From positions 1-49,753 of the forward strand of contig CAZTKU010000003.1 in assembly GCA_964614245.1 (NCBI GenBank): a stretch of DNA of 49,753 nt, given 5' to 3'. This stretch comes from VGWB01 sp964614245 (GTDB lineage Bacteria; Bacteroidota; Ignavibacteria; UBA10030). The notes below the pieces were generated by a model that was not told the origin of the DNA, ran no database searches, and was given only the letters and a program-made list of their open reading frames with translations. This document shows, piece by piece, positions 48,027 to 49,753 of this stretch (position 1 is its first letter; the number at the start of each line of letters is the position of its first letter). The translations under genes and the position numbers were made by a program.

Positions 48027-48860
48027 GTGAATTGTAGTGCTGTACAAGAGCATGCAGGCGATGCAATAGATAGGTTTCTCCCGAAGCAGATCGAGCTGGA
48101 ATTCCTTGCTCACCTTGAGATCTGCTGCAAGTGTCGCACGGATTACGAACTGGAGAAGCTCTGCAAAAACGTTGTTCGGCGCACCGTCAAGTACATCAAC
48201 TCCCCTCCTTCTCTTCAAGACTTTGTTCTCCGTTCGGTCCGGGAGCAGTATGAGAAATCGCCCATTTTGCCCGAGGGATGGCTTGAGCGGCTCTTAGCCC
48301 GAAAAGCACTCGTTCCCGCCCTCGCTGGGGGTCTGGCCGTGGCTGCGTTTGTTCTCTTTCTGAGCATTCCCCGGCACTCATCCAGCGACTTGACGGCTCA
48401 CACCGCGTCGAACGACATCATTAACCAGTCATTCAAAAACCTCGCGCTTGTCCAATCGGGCCAGTTGAAGCCCGCACTCGTTTCGTGCTCTCCGGAGAGT
48501 ATTATGGGCTACTTTAGGAAAAGCAACGTCACGTTTGCGGTAAATGTTGTGAGGCTTCCAAACTGTGAATGGTACGGTGCGGCAGCGTCTGAGTACGGTG
48601 GGGTCAACCTGGCTCACGTCGTCTACAAGATCGGCGACGACTGGATGTACGTGTGCCAGGCATGCAATGATGACGTGAAGAATGGCTCGAAACTTTCGCT
48701 TCCACCCGCTGCGAGAACGGCGCTTGCACAGTCCGGGTGGTACACTGACCCCGACCATCCGGAGTGCAATGTCGTTGTCTGGAGGGTGGGCGAGACGCTC
48801 TGCGCAGCAGTGTCGACGATGAAGAAGGAGAAGCTCTTCGCTTTGCTCACCGCAAGGTGA
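48027..48860 (+). CDS. zinc-binding anti-sigma factor (zf-HC2/ZAS type), membrane-bound
   Basis: 277 aa. The N-terminal ZAS motif His-x3-Cys-x2-Cys is HLEICCKC near residues 31-38. One membrane helix lies near residues 93-111 (ALVPALAGGLAVAAFVLFL). The periplasmic part has Cys-containing segments VRLPNCEWYG and VCQACNDD, an unusual arrangement that may sense redox or metal state. Start is a GTG after GAGGTGG. Together with the RpoE-like sigma factor it forms a signal-response pair; the target genes are unknown. Confidence 0.85.
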   Translation: MNCSAVQEHAGDAIDRFLPKQIELEFLAHLEICCKCRTDYELEKLCKNVVRRTVKYINSPPSLQDFVLRSVREQYEKSPILPEGWLERLLARKALVPALAGGLAVAAFVLFLSIPRHSSSDLTAHTASNDIINQSFKNLALVQSGQLKPALVSCSPESIMGYFRKSNVTFAVNVVRLPNCEWYGAAASEYGGVNLAHVVYKIGDDWMYVCQACNDDVKNGSKLSLPPAARTALAQSGWYTDPDHPECNVVVWRVGETLCAAVSTMKKEKLFALLTAR

Positions 48861-48898
48861 AACTCCCCGATCGAGGCCCACCCGGAGGAAAATCGTTC

Positions 48899-49600
48899 CT
48901 AGATACCAACCATCAAGCGGTCAGCCAGTGCCCGAGGCAGACCGGCCTTTCTGATTTTTTCTGCTGCTGTCACCGCATCGTACTTTGCACGGATGTTTTC
49001 ATACGTCCAGTCCTCCGTATCGAAGATACCGAAGCTCAGTTTGGGGTTTCCGTCGCGGGGCTGGCCCACACTTCCGACGTTAACGACGAAGCGGTCGCGG
49101 TTCGATACCGCCGCAGCGTTGCCGGTCTCGGAAAAGATGATCGGGATATGAGAGTGCCCGACGAAGCAGATACGCTGGACGAATGACTGAAAAGCGTCTC
49201 TCGCGTCAAAGTCCGTGATGATGTAGTTCCACTCCTCTGGATCGTATGGAGAGGCATGGGTGAGAAAGATGTCGTCTCGCGCTTTGGTGAATGGCAGGTT
49301 CCTCAGAAATTCCTTGTTCTCATCAAGCAAAACCCCGTGGGTCCAGATCGCCGAGAGGCGGGCATTCATGGTAAATTGGTTGGCGACAGAGAGATCGACG
49401 GCCGCCGCGTCATGGTTACCGAGGAGAATCACGGCGCAGCGGTCGCGGACCATAGCGAGACATTCATTGGGATTGGCGCCATAGCCGACGACATCCCCAA
49501 GGCAGACAACCTCATCTACCGAGCGAGTGTTGATGAGGTCGAGCGTCGTGGTGAGGGCTTCGAGATTACCGTGGATGTCGGAGATGATTGCGAGGCGCAC
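48899..49600 (-). CDS. metallophosphoesterase (YfcE/MPE superfamily)
   Basis: 233-aa calcineurin-like phosphoesterase. The dimetal motifs are in order: DIHGN, GDVVGYG, GNHD, a histidine in FLTHASPYD and GHSH, with NVGSVGQPRDGNP near the C-terminus. The set fits the protein/nucleotide phosphodiesterase branch with the GSVGQPRDG ending. Substrate (nucleotide, phosphoprotein or phosphodiester) is not decided by sequence. It starts at a GTG with no clear ribosome-binding site. The gene faces the anti-sigma gene and ends 38 bp away. Confidence 0.92.
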   Translation of the reverse strand: MRLAIISDIHGNLEALTTTLDLINTRSVDEVVCLGDVVGYGANPNECLAMVRDRCAVILLGNHDAAAVDLSVANQFTMNARLSAIWTHGVLLDENKEFLRNLPFTKARDDIFLTHASPYDPEEWNYIITDFDARDAFQSFVQRICFVGHSHIPIIFSETGNAAAVSNRDRFVVNVGSVGQPRDGNPKLSFGIFDTEDWTYENIRAKYDAVTAAEKIRKAGLPRALADRLMVGI

Positions 49601-49753
49601 GGGTAGTCAGGGAATATGGAATGATGGAAAAATGGTGAATCGTCCTCCTTTGTGTCCTAAGGTAAGGAAAATTCCTCCGCAGTCCGAACGTGTAAAAATG
49701 CAACCGCCGGCTTTGTTTGCCGACGGGCGTCAAGAACAAGAACGATGTGGACT

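Noticed and set aside
49657..49753. minus-strand frame open to the right window edge, ending with TAG
   Set aside because: Only 32 codons, no recognisable motif; too short to call a partial gene.

Overview
This window comes from a Gram-negative bacterium of moderate G+C. It most resembles the Bacteroidota/Chlorobiota/Ignavibacteriota assemblage (inference). The signs are outer-membrane beta-barrel proteins, a yicC-gmk-omega-coaBC-UDG gene order, DsrC with DsrMK-like partners, Shine-Dalgarno sites on many genes, and one near-perfect sigma70-type promoter (TTGACC, 17 bp, TATAAT), which argues against a typical Bacteroidetes promoter. No rRNA, tRNA, CRISPR array or transposase was seen. Every call was made by eye.

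Left end (1-3.3 kb): four unrelated one-gene units on the minus strand (a truncated c-type cytochrome-like protein, two small membrane proteins, a quinone-reductase-like MDR enzyme) are separated by imperfect palindromes that look like integron attC sites. At 3.3-9.0 kb lie a ferritin-like/VIT membrane fusion and a housekeeping operon reading yicC > gmk > rpoZ > coaBC > family-4 uracil-DNA glycosylase. The 175-bp divergent spacer before rqcH carries three DnaA-box-like sequences. At 10.9-17.5 kb are a DUF5673-like membrane protein, an ECF sigma/anti-sigma pair, a Cys/Met-metabolism PLP enzyme, an S9 peptidase and a small alpha-beta barrel protein. At 17.7-25 kb are an S41 peptidase, two URO-D/MtaA-like proteins, a PNPOx-like protein, an exported amidohydrolase and a block of 75-bp palindromic repeats.

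The most interesting functional unit is a six-gene minus-strand operon at 25.3-30.6 kb: a Cys-rich 84-aa protein, DsrC with both redox cysteines, a DsrM/HdrE-like membrane protein, a DsrK/HdrD-like double [4Fe-4S] protein, and two class V PLP enzymes that look like cysteine desulfurases. No dsrAB is present. The arrangement suggests a route from cysteine persulfide through DsrC to the quinone pool.

At 33.4-38.7 kb a three-gene pilin-like cassette is duplicated in tandem at an offset of 2877 bp. About 2.15 kb looks identical between copies while both edges have diverged, which is the pattern left by gene conversion. The right end (39-49.7 kb) has a pdxJ > sppA > pepP-like operon in which SppA carries an N-terminal beta-barrel-like domain, a bactofilin-like plus D15-barrel protein, an M14 carboxypeptidase, a second ECF sigma/zinc anti-sigma pair and a metallophosphoesterase.
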